Assembly (NCBI GenBank): GCA_029379385.1
Contig: CM055618.1
Coordinates: 12,844,134-12,908,133 of the forward strand
Reading direction: 5' to 3'
DNA: 64,000 bases
Source: Quillaja saponaria
Taxonomy: Eukaryota > Streptophyta > Magnoliopsida > Fabales > Quillajaceae
In this document: in pieces, positions 12,117-25,500 of the stretch
Layout: every line of letters starts with the position of its first letter
Numbering within the stretch: position 1 is the stretch's first letter
Notes under the pieces: model-generated
Told to the model about the DNA's origin: nothing
The model's database searches: none
The model's input: only the letters and a program-made list of their open reading frames with translations
Translations under genes and position numbers: made by a program

Positions 12117-13891
12117 ATGTCAAACACAAATATTGAGGATATGAAGAAGCAGGAGTCTGCTGATGATACTCCAAAAAGTCAAGTTGATGTTGATAATTCT
12201 GTAGAAGATGTGAAAGATTCAGATAAAACTGAAGAAAATCTTATGCCTTCACCACAGCAGGAGGTATAGCTTTGCTACTGCATCTTACAATGTAGTTGTC
12301 TTGGGATAATTATGAGATTAAGGTCTTATAATAATAATGTCAGAGAAATAAAATTTGAGATCGTTTTGTTCTGTGTCAGTAGCTATGTTTTCTGATAAAC
12401 TGCAGTTGTTTTAATAGAGTTTAAAATTTTACCTTTTTTCTTGGTTAAAACTTCTGAAACAGTTCTGGGCTCATTATACTCAAGTAGTTGCAATGGAAAT
12501 TTGAGATATAAATTTTCATTGCAAGTTCATTTATAACAAATTGTGTAGTTGCAAACTCAGCTTGGATACTGATAGCACCACTTCCAAAGCATTTGAAAGT
12601 AATCTGCCTTCATTTAGTTTCCTTGGAAATATCAAGGCCAACAATGGTATTTAGAGCTTTTCTCTAATGAGTTACAATTTGGCCTCCTTTACCACGAATT
12701 TGTTTTCTGCAGGAAGAAATAATCAAGAAAAAATACGGAGGAATAGCACCTAAGAAGCCCCCACTAATATCCAAGGTCAGTTCTGGCTTTTCCTTTCATC
12801 TTGCTACTCCAATTGAACCCCCGTTACCCCCATCCCAAACCTCGTACACCCCTTTCTGTTGTTGCTCTGTTAAATCTGCTTCGATATTTATGCACAAAGA
12901 ATTGTAAATTTCTGACAGGACCATGAACGTGCATTTTTTGATTCTGCTGACTGGGCACTGGGGAAGGTACATTTATTTCCAAGATAGGTGTATATCAGTT
13001 ATTTTTATCTTCAATAAACGACATTGTGTTTAGATATCTGATATCTTGTTCCTCTTGGCCTTTTTCTGTGATTCCTTGATCAGCAAGGTGCACAAAAGCC
13101 GAAAGGACCACTTGAAATGCTCCGCCCAAAGTTGCAGGTACGTGATGCAGTGCACTCTAGATTGGTGCTGCTTTTATGTATGTCTAAATGGTTTCCTGCA
13201 ATGGTTTACCATGGATGCCCAATTAATAGTGCAGTTGGCTTTATGTCAGGATGGTACACACTGAAACAGATTTAAATTATTAAAAATAAAAATTACAACC
13301 ATGTCCAGAGGTGGACTCTGCTACAAGAACTGATTTTCTAGGATAATTTCTGAAACTAGTAATATCTTGACTTGCTGTTGTTTGTACTGGCATTACTACT
13401 GAAGATTTAACTTGAGTGAAGGATGGGGGCATTATATAATTAAACTGTACTGAACTTCCTGTCTGTTTAATTTGTATGATAAACTGAGAAAAGCCCACTT
13501 GTGAACAGTGTGTATTGTATAGTTTACATTTTTCTTTATTTTTCTTTTGGTGTCTTGACTTTTGTTGTGGTCATCAGCCTACCCCACATCAACAAATGCG
13601 TTCGAGACGCTCAGCTTATGCACGGCCAGATGATGGTGAAGGTATGTGCAATTGAAAGGCACATTGCATGAGTACCAATTAAAATATTCTGTATGTGGCT
13701 GTGTCAATAGACCATGTTGAAGCCCATTTTCTGTTTTCACAGTTGATGGTGGTAATCATGCTTCTTCTGAGGATCAAAGTGGCAGTGTAGATGGTAGCAA
13801 TGAAAACAGTAATGCTTCTGAGGATCAAAGTGGCGGTGTAGATGGTAGCAATGAAAACAATAATGCTACTGAGGATAAGAGCTGCCACTAG
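12117..13891 (+). CDS. Plant endosulfine (ENSA/ARPP-19 family) phosphatase-inhibitor protein
   Basis: Six coding exons join in frame: 12117-12263, 12713-12775, 12919-12966, 13084-13137, 13578-13641 and 13743-13891, giving 174 aa. The endosulfine core spans exons 2-5: KYGGIAPKKPPLISK, then FFDSADWALGKQG, then KPKGPLEMLRPKLQPTPHQQ. FDSADW is the plant form of the FDSGDY box, whose serine is phosphorylated by Greatwall-type kinases in animals and yeast to turn the protein into a PP2A-B55 inhibitor. An RRSAYA site in exon 5 resembles the basophilic-kinase (PKA-type) site of animal members. The N-terminus is acidic and probably disordered. The C-terminus is a Ser/Asn/Asp-rich tail built from a 17-residue repeat. 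Function in plants is inferred from the family; the fold assignment is firm. Confidence 0.88.
13767..13880 (+). repeat. 51-bp in-frame tandem repeat in the endosulfine C-terminal tail
   Basis: Unit 1 (13767-13817) and unit 2 (13818-13868) differ at only a few bases, and a third partial unit starts at 13869. The period is 51 bp, so each unit adds 17 residues (SEDQSGSVDGSNENSNA and a near copy). High identity points to recent duplication, so copy number may vary between individuals. Confidence 0.85.
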
Positions 13892-14964
13892 AAGCTGCTG
13901 ATTTGTTAGACTCTGGGTACATCCTACCAAACATTGCTTTTTTGTCTGAAATTAGAGGGTGATGATCAGACTTGTTTTAGAGGCACTTGACTGGAAGAGG
14001 AAAAATTTGTGCCAGTTTTAAACCATATATACAGTCCCGAGGATAAGATTGATGACTTATTAAGATTGCACCAAGGGTGTCTTGAACTGAACTGCACATC
14101 CAGGTCTATAGACTGGATTGTACACATGTTACTAATAATCATCAATCAATTCTGATGTTAGAAATAACCATTAATCTGTTTGTACTATCTTATTCGATAT
14201 GCGGTTAATCTAGTTTGAGCTTTCCAAGGGAATAGAGACATGCATGCTTATCATTTGGGGTTGTTCAATGTTCATGGGAAGTATCTGTTTTGGACATGTT
14301 ATATTCAATCAATTACCAGCAACTGCACCCTTCTTCTACTTCCCAGCTACATAGTATTTGATCTAAAATCTCCGTATTACCAGTTGAACTAAAACTTCAT
14401 CGGTACAAGATGTGTGATTATCCGAGAACAATGTGATAACAGAACCTAATGTTTAATAATTTTGCTTTTTTAAGTTTAATGTTGAATCATTTTGTGAATT
14501 GCATGTGATCTACTGAAAGTGATCAATGCTGGGGATTTTTATGAAGGTGGATTATCAAATAAATGTACCAAATTTTTGTTAGCTCGTTGATATTTTTTTT
14601 CATCAACGGTTTAATTGAACTTTACCCTCCAAACTCCGAAGTTAAGTTCTATTTTAGAGCAAGTCAAATTTCAGACACAATAATCCCCATCAACAAATAT
14701 TTTTATTGTTAGTTCTATTTAATCATTTTGTGTGGATTTATCATTTATGTAATCAATTTCAGTTAATTAGAATTGAAGCTTTAACCTCCACTTCTTGCTT
14801 CATTTGTCACTTATTGAGTTTTATGTAATCAATTTTGCCCTTGTAAAAAGTATAGTTAAGTTACTAACTAGTTTGTCCATGACCTAGTATTTCTTAAAGT
14901 TGACCCAACGGCTAACGGTTAGTCAAGAGCGAAACAAACTGCCACTGAGTGACAGCCTCAAAGT
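13892..14964. other. Intergenic spacer
   Basis: Endosulfine 3' UTR followed by the promoter of the next gene. No open frame or repeat of note. The last 70 bases become GC-richer and probably hold the 5' UTR of the methyltransferase gene. Confidence 0.5.
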
Positions 14965-16890
14965 ATGAATTTTCAGTCCTATCCTGCAATCTTTTCCGTC
15001 TCCTTCCAACCCAGTACTCCGTTCTGCGCCACCATTAAACCTTCACTTCCCAATATTGCACCCATTAACAAAGAAGCTAATTCCCAGTCAGGTCGGATTC
15101 CGGAACGGGTCGACTCCAACGCACCAAATGGAAGCAACAGGAAGTTATGCGCGCCGGAATTGTTCAGAGCCACCAAATCATGCTTATGCGGAAGAAGGCA
15201 TTTCATTGGAGCAACAGGGCTAACAACAGCTCTCTTCCCAAAATTCCCTTCTAACGCCTCCAATTTACATTTTGATTACACTGTATGTATGCCTCAATTG
15301 CTCTGATCGAAATCCAAATGAAACCCTAAAATATGAAATTTTTATCATACAAAATGAAAAGTTTACTCTTTTGTAGGATATGCTGAACAAGATTCATCCA
15401 CCAAGACCTGATTGGTATGAAGAATTCTATGCATCAGTTCTGAATACAGGCATGAAAGCTTATGAAGATGAGGTTTGGTTTTATGCCCCTTTTTAAGATT
15501 AGGGTTACTAAGTATTTTTTTTTTCCCTGTTACACATCATTGGGTATATACTTCTGATTCATGGTAAGGTTGCTGGTTGCAAGTCACAGCTCTTCAGTAA
15601 TTTAAGGGGGAAAGCACACAAAGTGTTGGAGATTGGCATTGGCACAGGCCCTAATCTCAGTTATTACGCTAATAATTCTGATGTCCAAGTTGTTGGCATT
15701 GATCCAAACAGAAAGATGGAAAAATATGCTAGGTCTGCTGCAGCAGCAGCTGGCCTGCCACCTTCAAATTTCAAGTTTATACAAGCCGTAAGGATAATTT
15801 CATCATGACTTTACTTGGAATTCTTCAAATTCTTGTGGTGGATATAGATGCTTAAGATCAATTCAATGGTGGAAGATAAATTTTCGGTTTGTCACCAAAA
15901 CTATTGTGGAGGATACATTATGATTCTTTGGTCTCACAACTCACAAGATTAAGATTGAAATTTGAAATAGATAGCCTTGGATATCTATGTTGAGCAGCAG
16001 AATTATCTATTGAAATTTGTGAGTCAATTTTGCAGTCGGCCATGTGAATTTTTTTCTTTTTCATGTATGTGCCCTGATCCCCACACATCTTGAAGCCAGG
16101 TTATGCCATATAGCCCATCCTTCTTTTGTAAGGGATTATTTGTCACATCATGTGATTCTAATCAGTTCCATGTATTTGGTGTATATAGTTTATGTTATTG
16201 TGATCATATAGTACTTTTTTTGGTGCTGTTATTAGAGTTGCTTTTTAAACTTTGAACGTGTTGAATTTATCCAGGTAGGGGAGGGCATACCGTTAAATGA
16301 TGCTTCTGTTGATGCGGTTGTTGGGACACTTGTGCTGTGTTCTGTTAAAGATGTTTATAGGACACTGGAGGGTAAGAAACTTCTAGGGCCTAAATTTTCT
16401 TGTAATCCATATGACTGGGAGATTTGACAAATGCACCTCCCCTTTGGAGGTGGTTGATTCTCACATCTTGATTACAATATCACTAATTTTGAGATCTAAG
16501 TTAGCCTCTCATTCACTTCTGCAATTGTATTCAGAGGTGAAGAGAGTACTCACACCAGGTGGCATATATGTATTTGTGGAGCACGTGGCAGCAAAAGGTT
16601 TCCTCTGAACTACTCAATTCAGTATTTGATATGGTAAGTTGTGCTGGTAGGAATGGCTTCACTTTGTGGTTCATCCGAAATGTTATGGTGGTGCAGATGG
16701 AACAATTCTCAGATTTGTCCAGAGAGTTCTTGATCCTTTGCAACAAACAGTTGCAGATGGGTGTCATCTTTCTAGGGAAACAGAAAAGGATATAACTAAG
16801 GCTGGGTTTTCTAGTCTTGAGCTTAGCATGGCTTTTCTGTCTAATGCAGCCTTCATAAACCCTCATGCTTATGGAATAGCCCGTAAGTAA
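14965..16890 (+). CDS. METTL7-like SAM-dependent methyltransferase, probably plastid-targeted
   Basis: Six exons join in phase: 14965-15282, 15377-15472, 15569-15787, 16275-16371, 16535-16597 and 16697-16890, giving 328 aa. The first ~75 residues are Ser/Pro/Asn-rich with few acids, like a chloroplast transit peptide. The catalytic domain starts near residue 110. SAM-binding motif I is VLEIGIGTGPN (about 157-167), followed by the acidic motif II strand VVGIDPNRKMEKYA, the motif IV region ASVDAVVGTLVLCSV, and the motif VI strand LTPGGIYVFVEHVAA. The closing segment (FVQRVLDPLQQTVADGCHL) is typical of the methyltransferase-11/METTL7 family. Animal METTL7 proteins methylate thiols; the plant substrate is not known to me. 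The gene follows the endosulfine gene on the same strand but shares no function with it. Confidence 0.85.
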
Positions 16891-18659
16891 CATTAAAGGT
16901 ATGTCTAATGTCTTCAATTTTACGTAGCCCATTAGGCCTGCAGGTTAAGTGGTTAACTACTATTGATGGGGTTTGTAGCATTCGTTTGGTACATATACCA
17001 GGGACGTGGTTCATGAAGGTGTGCAGGATTCAATACAGGATAATACATGGTACTTGATTTGAAGGCCTGCTTCTGAAATAATCTTTAAGTACTTTCGACA
17101 TGCTTTGATGGTTTTGCTTGTTGGATGGTTATGTTTAAACAGAGTATCTATGCATGAAGCTGTAAAGAGTAAGTTGTGGAATAAAGTTTACGAGGTCTGC
17201 CTCATTAAAATTCTGATTAGGAAGTTCATTCCTTTTTCTGTCCTTTGTTGCAAAAAATATATATGTTGAATTGAGTATACTAGGACAATCAACTACCTGT
17301 TGGCTAACATAGACATCCTTTTGGAGGCTTCTTAGAGAGACTTTTGAACTGCAACAGGTTATGCAAGCCTGCATGGCTGCATGCGAGTTAATATCAATCA
17401 GTTGGGGGAAAAGATATCGAGAGAGAGTCTTTACATACAAAAATCTGATTTGGACCTGATAACTGTAGTTGGAATGATGAATCTTATATACGTTCCAAGT
17501 ATACATCACATTTTGTTGTTTGATCCATTTGGTTTTAAGATATAGATCAGTAAACGTGTGGACTATTTGGTGGAATAGGCTGTCCTCTATTTTCCTTTTC
17601 TTCTAATTCTTGTCCTTTAAATTTGACTCAAATAATTGAGTTTCAAAAGTCACTCATCCATAAATATTTATTAATTTGTAATAAATATTATTTTAAAAAT
17701 GAAAAATATTTAAAAATAATTTTCATTATTTACATAACATTAAAATCGTTGTCAAACACTAAAAAAATACTAGTTAGAAGATAAAAATATCTATGTCAAT
17801 CATAACTTGATGATGAGAAGGACGTCCATTTGAGCCTTTCCTTTTGTCTTTTTGGTAAAATGAGCCTTTCCTTTTTATTCCTCACATAAACATTCTTCAA
17901 GTTAAAGTAATTTTCCATAATTCAGTGATTAACCAACTAATCCTAATTAAAGTGTGTGTGACCCACAAATTTGACCATAATGGCAGTGTTGGTGAGGGTT
18001 GTCGTGGTTGAATCGGGTAAGCAAATGAATCACAGCTTTCAAGTGGTTGAAATTGAAGGCAACTTTACCATGATTTGCAAATAGAATTTACACTTCTTCC
18101 AAATGAAAATCAAATTTTTATTTATTAAAATTCTAATTAATTTCATTAATTACTAAAATGTAAAACACTTAATGCATGATGATTACAACTTTTAGGTGCT
18201 AGATCTAATGGTAATGTACCAAACTTTTCACAAGAAAATTTTAATCCATAAAAAAAATAAAATCAATCTACAATAATCAATGTATAATTCGTGTAATGTT
18301 AATACAATTTATTATTATTATTGAAAATTTTAGATTTTGCTACAAACACACATATCCTTCATTCCTTGGAGAATATTTTGACAATTAAAATTTCAAACTC
18401 AACAAATATTTGCAACAAAATTATAAAATAATTCATAACTTATAAAAAATTATTCTCAACAACATAAAGTATATGTATGTCTAACCTATTAAGTGATATT
18501 TCAGTAATTATAAACATTTGTAATTAGTAAACTGAGTCGGGCTTGAATCATGATAAAACAAAGCCTGGCCCGAAACTGCTCCATGGCTCTGACCCGGGAA
18601 AAAGCCTTTCTGGGGCCTGTGCTTTATCTTTAATTAATTAATTAATTAAATTAGATTTT
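16891..18659. other. Intergenic spacer, AT-rich
   Basis: Methyltransferase 3' UTR, then non-coding AT-rich DNA. A short local repeat of 'tgagcctttccttt' occurs at about 17832 and 17860. The minus-strand frame at 17135-17509 has no motif or codon bias. An ATTA-repeat tract lies near 18631. Confidence 0.5.
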
Positions 18660-18767
18660 TTAGGTTCAGAAAAAAGAAGCTTTGTAGAATGCTCTTTCAT
18701 TTCATTTCATTTTTGCTTTACACAATTCTTCGACCTGGTGCGTTGTAGCTTCTGCTAACCTCCATTG

Positions 18768-21700
18768 ATGGTAAGCTTGCTCTCTCTCCCTTAAGTATGT
18801 CTTTTTTGAACTATAGGCAGCACATAGACGATGCCTTACCCAGATCTCCTTACTGTTGCTTGCTTTTCTTCGTTCATATTTTTGCATTTTTTTAAAAATC
18901 TAACTTGTACGGCTCTTTTCTTACCCTTTTCTGCTTGAGAAATTTTTTTTGGGGGAATGAGGGTGGGGAGCTGCCCCATTCCGCTTAGGTAGTCTGCCAC
19001 TTTTTGGGTATGGTTATTAGTTGAAAGTTTTACTCTTGCTGGCTCTGACTGTACTTAAGCACACATTTTAGCTGGGTTCCGTCATTCTAATTTCTAGCAC
19101 TGATGTCATAAAAAAGTTTTAGCTTTTTTGTATAGTTAGTGTGTCACGCATTTCTAGGTTTAGTCTGGTGTTCAGTTGGAGTTTTATCTGCGAGTAATAC
19201 AAAAAATGCAACTGTATTGGTGTCTGTTGTAACTTGAGTTATTATGTAGTTCTCAATCTTGGGTAGAATACTTTGATCATGAAATGTTCTAGCTTTTTGG
19301 GCATTTTTCAACATTTACATTAGTGGTTCTTATAGATTCCTGAACAATGTGTTGTTCTGGTACTAGTGGCCAGTAAACATTGCAATTTGTAAGCTACTGT
19401 TACGAATCTATGGTGTTGAACATCCTTGCATTTTGTTAAACAGAATGATGTTGGGATAATTAGAGTACGAGACGGTGTTTGAAATAGATAGTTGACTTGA
19501 TTTGTGTATAATAGGGATGCCTTTTACATACTTATCCTCTGATCTTAGGATTTTTGTTATGGAGCTATGGAATTTTAAGTGGAACACGGTCTCCATAAGA
19601 TATGTGGAGTGGAGCTGGAATCCGGTGTATGTTTTGACTTGATGAAGAAATATATATCATTAGCATGCGGAATAAGAGAATGTAACACATTCTAGAAACT
19701 GTTGATTTTGGGCATGTTGTTTCTTGAATTGATCATTCACTATTATCACAAAAGTTGAACAAAGCAAGCAGAATTTGGTTCAGGTGAGATATTTAGAAAT
19801 ACCTAAAACGGGGTCGCTTTGTTGTGTGGCTTCAAGGCCACATGGGTCAAGTGCAGCCAGTAGGGAATGGTCCATGGTTCCACATGAACCTTATTGGAGA
19901 ACTAATACAAGCTTCTCACCCCCTCCATCAAGATGGGATTTCAGATTCCAGCCCGAAGGGCCACCACATGGTCTGCATGATGGAACTCAACTCCATGGGT
20001 CATCTACATCTTCAAGTACAAGTAGTGAAGAAAGTAGGAGCTTGGTGAGGGGCAACCATCTGTATGACCTTCATTATCCAGCTTCAGATGGTGCTGGACT
20101 TTTATTAAGTAGTTCATCTGACCTTTCTCAGGGTCCTCAATGGACACCTCCAGCAATACAGGAAATCAGTGCTGATGATTATGAGACTTCCATTAGGAGA
20201 GGTAATTCTCAATTTTGATTTCAGATTTCCTAAGAGTACATGGAGAGTATATGTTTAACGTTTTCATTTACTGCCAAGTCTGATTTTTAGTCTAAAAGAG
20301 GGATATGGTGGATGCATTCTATTATTTTTTATCCAATACTTACTGCTAACGGTGATTGTCTCATGTCTGAGTGGAACTCTTTTAATGAAACCTACTAAGT
20401 TGAAATACCTGAATATCTTTACATTTTTATTTTCATGCATGATTATGTTGGAAAACTTTGTGCAGCAGTATATTGAGATTGATGAATTGTAAAGGACAAT
20501 AAAGTAGGTGCTCGTCGTTAAGACTTTAGAGTAATAGAGAAGGTTTGGTTTGGACTATGTAATCAAAAAATGTTTTGACAGAGATAAGAAATCATATCTG
20601 TTTTAGGGCTATAAAAGTACCCAACTACCCTCAAGCAATAACCTTAGGGTTTAGCAGTTTAAGCATGCTTTAACCTTGAAGTAACAACTATGCTCACATG
20701 TTAAAATATACTAATTTCGTCTTTATCAATACGTTATGTCTTAAAGGGAGTTCTGGCGTGTGCAGTGATTTCATGATTTCTTATATGAAGTAAAAGCACA
20801 TAGTTGGAATAAACTCCCAGATTCAGTATCACTTTTGGAGTTTAGTGGTTTTTCCAAATTTTGGCCTTGAACCTATATCATTCTCTCATGTAAACTAGAT
20901 TGCAGTTCCAGGTGAAACTAATTTAACAGAACATGCTTCACTTGATAGGCGGATGCAATCTTGTGCACAATAATATTTGGATTCTTTTCAAGGGTGATTA
21001 TAATGGTTTTTGTTTGTCTAAAATCTAAATATCTATTTCGGTTAGCTGATCAGATCAGATAATTTCCAGGTCAACCAGGTACAATTTGGGGGCCTACCTA
21101 AAACAGTGCTGTTAATGTTTAATATTACTTCAGAAAACTAATATTTAATAGTCACAGTTTCTTACAGCGATTAGCATCTCTCTGCTGGTGAAGTAGCATC
21201 CTGATCTGACTGAGCTAGTTTCCGTTCTCTCATTCTTGATTTTGTCTTGAGGATGCAGTTTACATTTGCCATGTTTATTTTATGAAAAGCATGAGACCAA
21301 GTATATAGTATCTCCTCTTTCACTGGCATACTGTGGTTTTAACATGTTGTCCTCTATCCACGAGTTAGATAAAGATCAAAGTTTTACAATGTCACTTTAA
21401 GAATCACTTTTTCCTGTTATGCTTTAGAAAAACAAAACTGGGTAATGTCCTATTTTTTACTCTTGCTGCTATTGGTCAATTGACATATCATTTGCTTATG
21501 GGACTTTTTTATTTTCAATTTTTACTTGATAGATCCATCTCTGGGGCGAATATCCTTTACACCAACCAAGGAGGTACTGTATTACAATAAATACATTACT
21601 GCACTTATGACTCAAATGTTATGATTGTTCTGGCAATTAGTTGACTTGCATATTCTTCTAGAATTTAAGTTCCTTGTGTAATAAATATCTGCAGGGTACC

Positions 21701-22570
21701 TCAGAAAATCCAGCTAGTGGGGGCTCCACGTCATCCCACTCAGATGGTAGTGAATCTGAACCCACACTGAAGTCATACTTATCCTCTCAACGGAACTTTT
21801 CCAGTCGCCGTTCTTTCATTTCCAAACCAATTCATCCTTTGTCCTTTACTGATGACACTCCATCTAGAGAAGCTTTTGACACTTCAGTTGCTGACTTTTC
21901 AGAGTTTGGTGCTGTCATTCCACTCAGAGATGCCCAGCGTTGGAGCAGTGCTAGCAGCAACTTTGACTTCAGAGATGCTTCTGAGTCATTTGACACTGAA
22001 ATATCTGGTTGCTCCCATACTCCATCAGTTGGATATAGGTGTGGCTTATGTGAAAGGTTTCTTTCACAGAGATCACCTTGGGGTTCCTGCCGAATAGTGA
22101 GAAGTGGAGACATGCCTATAAGTGGGGTTCTTTCATGTTGTCATGTTTTCCACGCAGAATGTCTAGAGCAGATCACGCCAAAGACACGTAAGAATGACCC
22201 TCCTTGTCCCCTGTGTATCAGATTTGAGGAAGAAAACTCCCCTGATCAAAAGAGTTTGATGAGATTGAGGAATGGTTTCCCAAGGCTTAGACCACATTGT
22301 GAGGATGGCCCTTCAAGGCCTTGGGGTTGTTCACAGGCTAGTGATTGTGTTGAAGGAGCTTTGCATGCATCTCCACGCAATGCTATGCTATTACTCAACA
22401 GAAATCGCATTAAAAAGAATCTTTCTTTGAAGGGTAACTTGAGAAAGGAATTTCCAGGTAAGTTGAAGAAAAGTGGGTCATATTCTTCACAGCTTTTTGT
22501 TGGAAAGTCGGTTGATCAGGGAACCGTGGGGTGCTCGAAGGGAACGGCTGGCCCAAGTACGCAGAGGTGA
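18768..22570 (+). CDS. RING-finger protein (putative E3 ubiquitin ligase)
   Basis: The best model has exon 1 ending exactly with its ATG (18768-18770, followed by GTAAGC), then exons 19784-20201, 21533-21573 and 21695-22570, all phase-compatible, giving 445 aa. Exon 2 begins after TTGGTTCAG; no ATG lies in frame between the upstream stop at 19730 and this reading frame until codon M at about 19877. Residues 12-18 read GSLCCVA, which resembles the usual N-terminus of this plant family; the preceding codon is ACG. A low-complexity Ser-rich middle leads to a RING at about 270-328: CGLC, a spacer with SPWGSCRIVRSGDMP, then CCHVFHAEC and CPLC, providing all zinc ligands. The tail is basic. RING domains recruit E2 enzymes, but substrate and location are unknown. 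A CT/TTCATT-rich leader precedes exon 1 at about 18690-18720. Confidence 0.75.
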
Positions 22571-25500
22571 TGAAAGATGTACAGAAATTTGGAATCTTGT
22601 GATCGTGTAATTTATGCGAGGGTATTCTTTACCTTGGAAATTCATCTAGAGTCTAAGTACCACTTTTGTCAGGTAGAATTTTAATGACTGGGATTTGTCT
22701 ACTTGGTTACTATGTTGTATAGATTGATCTTGTGCTTTGTGGGTGTAAGTCACAGTATTGGAACTAAAGAACCTTGCGTTGCTTTATTTATGCATTTTAC
22801 TTTCTATCTTGGACGGAAGCAGCAAACATCTATTACTGGAGTTCGCCGTTTTCATGTGACAGATGCATAGAAATCGGATTTGAATATTTAACTTAAATCT
22901 GAGATGAGAGAACATTGATGGCCATAATTTTCTGGGATTTTAACTGGGCATTGCATCGAGTTATTGACTAAGATTATATGGAAGATTTTGTCTCATCAGT
23001 GTTCAATGCTTAACTCATTATACTACAGTAAGCACTCTCAACAGTGCTTCTCTGATTTGTAAAATTCATGTCTTCGGCTGTTAGGTTGGGTATCCTCGGT
23101 TGGTCCAGAGGACCTCTATGATTGATATTCATGGTCATGGGGACTGAACTGACTCACATGATGTCGAGTACTTAAATAGATCTTAGAGGTCTCAGGTCCA
23201 TGGGGTAAACAAATTCATGGCTTTAAAGAATTTAGTTTAAACAAGCATGGGTAGAACAATGATCTCCAGGCCTTCAAAGTTCAAACCCACCAAACAGATC
23301 ATTTAAAAAAAACAAAAAAAACAGGGCTGGACTTTATGGCTTACGCTGCTCTTGCAATTGCTTTTTCTATTCAACGGAAGAGGATTCTACATCATTCTTT
23401 ATATGTTTTTGAAAACTAATAAGCAGACCTCCCTCTCTCTCTTTCAAACCCACCAAACAGTCATCTATGTATATAGCCCGGCCCATTTGAACATGGCTTT
23501 AGGGATGAGATGGAGGTTCTACCGCATTGTGTACTCCATAGTTAGATTTCTAATGTATTTAATTTCTCGTTTACATCATGGGCCCTAAAGTGACATGAAC
23601 GTGTACATTCAACATCAAGATTGGTCCTCCGCATGTATTGCATGACCAAACCTAAGGATCCTAATGCAATATGTTATAGTAAAGCATTAACTTCAATTGG
23701 CATGGAGTTATCAAACCCCCCATTCCTTTAGCCAAATCTGGACCAACCTCAACTTGTGTACCTTATCAATGCAGGTACATGTTCTATAAAATAGAGAAAA
23801 CCCCAATGCCCTAATTTCCCTAGCCATTCATTTTATTTATTTTTACAGAGAAAGAGGATAGGTAAGTGGACGAATATTTGCCATGCCTACTTGGGGCACC
23901 TAGGAGGGGACCATTTTTCTCTTCCTCACATTCTTGTTCTCTGTACATTGTACCAGCAAACATGATATTAATTACTAATGTTTGCTTAGTCCATTGAGAA
24001 CCACACATAACAATTACTGTTTTGTTGTTCACCTCTGCTTATGACAAAGGCAACCTTACCCAGTACCCACTATCCATGTTCTTGCCAATGTCATTTTCCA
24101 TCAATTTTTCCACAATGAGATAATTAATACCCTATTTCATAGATGATAGATAATACCAGGACAGAGACATAGTCTTAAAGTGAAATCACTTGGATTAGAT
24201 TTCTAATGTTCCTGTTGTCTTGTTTTATTTGGGAAAAAATGTGGCAAATATTCATAGTTGGGAAAATATCAAAGTCAAAACCAAATATCAAGTAATGAAA
24301 GGAAGAGCTTAGGCTACTTGGAATAAGAGTGCCCTCACTTTTTTTAATTAGTTATCAAATAATTTTGATTTATTATTTAGTGAAATTGTAGGATTAGTTT
24401 TTGGTTTCTTTGCATGTTACGTGGAAATTCATTTAGATTATCATTATAAAAAATATACATGTCATTATTTTTATTTTATGTTAAATTTAATTATAAGAAT
24501 ACGTGACAACAAGGATTCGATCGTTAAATTAGATGTTATGATATCATATCAAAATACTATTTTATCCAAAATAGAGTTAAAATAGTTCTTTTAGGCATTC
24601 TTGCAATTGACTAATCAAGCTTCATCAATTTGCACAATCATTATTTGAATCACTTGCTACTCCTAAGGTTTTAATTTCAAAATTTGCAAATGATGAACTT
24701 GGTTCAAATGTGCCCTAAAAGCCTATCCCATGGAAATGTGGTAAGACCCAAAATTAAAGTTCACTTGTCACAAAAGAAATACTTGACCAATAAGGGTTGG
24801 GTGGTAAGCGAGTTGCACGTCCATGATGAAAACATAAATTCAAAATTTAGAACTGATAATTATTGTTAAGACCTTTTAGTTACGATGAAAAATTAGCCTT
24901 ATAGTAATACATGTAAGAAACTCAAAAAAAAGAAAAAAAAGAAAAAGAAAGACATACTCGTGCTATGGGTCTAGTACACACTATGATGTCAAATTGAAGC
25001 CATGAGCATAACAGAAAAAGTAACCATGCATGTGACTTCAATGGCAGGTTTCTTTTTAAAACTATTTATAAAGTGAAGTCTACATCAAAACCCATAGCCT
25101 CAAACATGTTTGTACCTACATGTTGAACATTTCACAAGCAAATATTCAACCTAATTTCTCTCTAATACCCAATTCCTTCTTTGGTGTGAGATGTCTCACA
25201 ATTTAAGTTTCAATGACTTAGAAAGTGTTGTATAGGCTGTCAAATTAGAAAGTGGGAGTTACTTTAATTAGTGCTTTCATACCCATTTCATTACCTAGCT
25301 AGGCTTTGTTGTGGTTCAAAGCTGGATTCAATTAAGTATGAAAATTTGAAAAAAGAAAAGAAAAAGAGGGTGTTTTCTTGTTCTTCTTTTGCAGCCCTTA
25401 TCTTTGACGTAAAGACTCCACTTCTAAGTTGAAAAGTTAGAACAGCAATTTGTCATTTTAATAAACTCTATCCTTTTGGATATATATACAATTAATATAT

